Part shown: in pieces, positions 63,724-64,000 of the stretch
How positions within the stretch are numbered: the first letter of the stretch is position 1
Layout: every line of letters starts with the position of its first letter
DNA from: Cryptomeria japonica
Taxonomy: Eukaryota > Streptophyta > Pinopsida > Cupressales > Cupressaceae
DNA: 64,000 nucleotides
Assembly: GCF_030272615.1 (NCBI RefSeq)
Contig: NC_081406.1
Coordinates: 245,637,218 to 245,701,217 of the forward strand
Direction of reading: 5' to 3'
Position numbers and translations under genes: made by a program
Notes under the pieces: generated by a model
Told to the model about the DNA's origin: nothing
What the model saw: the letters and a program-made list of their open reading frames with translations, nothing else
Databases searched by the model: none

Positions 63724-64000
63724 ATTGTGAGCACTGAAAAAAAAATTGTGACTTCAATTATATGATTGTCTTAAGGGAATGTCATTTTCTTAAAGAAAGG
63801 TCATAGTCTTAAGGGAAGTGACAATCTTAGAGAGGAACTCATTATCTTAAGGGGACTATATCACAAACGATCACTCACCCTTCCTTGGGAAGAAAATTGT
63901 GTTGAGTTTGGAGGGTAAGATAATGTTTTATTTATTAGATTTCCAATGAAAATAAAAACTTATCAATGTAGAAGTGATTCTCTTTTGGGTAATTCATCCA
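63724..64000 (+). repeat. direct repeat, copy 2 (runs off the window)
   Basis: Partner of 62932-63253 with about 85% similarity. It lacks the internal 48-bp duplication. The two copies flank about 470 bp that includes the isolated hAT end. Confidence 0.8.

Overview
The window looks like intergenic, retrotransposon-dominated DNA of a seed plant with a very large genome. A gymnosperm/conifer is my inference, from the dense nesting of Ty3/gypsy, copia, LINE, SINE, hAT and TRIM-like units and from long introns in the one host gene. That gene is ATG12 on the minus strand. Only two short internal exons (61364-61426 and 61723-61791) lie in the window. Almost everything else is mobile-element DNA at various stages of decay.

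Layout. 1-5572: 3' part of a decayed Tat/Athila-like Ty3/gypsy element (RNase H, integrase, a downstream extra ORF, polypurine tract, probable 3' LTR). 6853-16526 (minus): a second relic of the same extra-ORF family, split by a young non-autonomous gag-protease retrotransposon (7424-15382) with 5-bp target duplications (CCATG). 17026-17263: a tRNA-derived SINE with 19-bp target duplications. 17375-18035: probable Polycomb E(z)-like pseudogene, followed by a 213-bp tandem duplication. 19.9-26.2 kb: unresolved repeats and a LINE fragment. 26279-30315: copia-type non-autonomous element. 30.6-32.0 kb: LINE ORF1 relic with a 3' tail. 33.0-36.1 kb: decayed hAT transposon. 36.2-36.9 kb: short TIR element. 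37.5-38.16 plus 43.15-43.2 kb: copia pol relic (minus), split by a ~5-kb solo LTR (LTR-1, 38160-43152, TSD GGTAG). 46856-48271: TRIM-like element (minus, TSD GTTTG). 48737-57715: a related TRIM-like element (minus, TSD GTGTT), itself split by a 7.36-kb solo-LTR-like unit (LTR-2, 50107-57461). The tail holds AT-rich DNA, small repeats and the ATG12 exons.

Most interesting signal. LTR-1 and LTR-2 belong to one family of giant LTRs. Upstream of its TATA box, LTR-1 carries 18 palindromic hairpin units at ~170-bp intervals. LTR-2 carries 12 at the same interval. The hairpins share outer arms (CGCTCCTG / CCAGAGCG), but the inner stem has changed on both sides in a base-pair-preserving way, while the ~130-bp spacers are far more variable. 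LTR-2 also holds, inside the LTR-like unit, a ~1,050-codon reading frame with one in-frame stop and its own TATA-like box. It appears to belong to the same extra-ORF family as the relics at 2.4-4.8 kb and 6.9-16.5 kb. A third, unrelated element (the gag-protease one) has its own GGACC/GGTCC hairpin in the LTR, with a CCA loop like that of LTR-1. Hairpin-rich U3 regions and LTR-borne ORFs are the candidates for something under-described here.

Limits: everything was read by eye. Lineage names rest on motif recognition, not searches. LTR divergence and copy counts are hand counts. Coordinates of decayed elements without a second copy are approximate.
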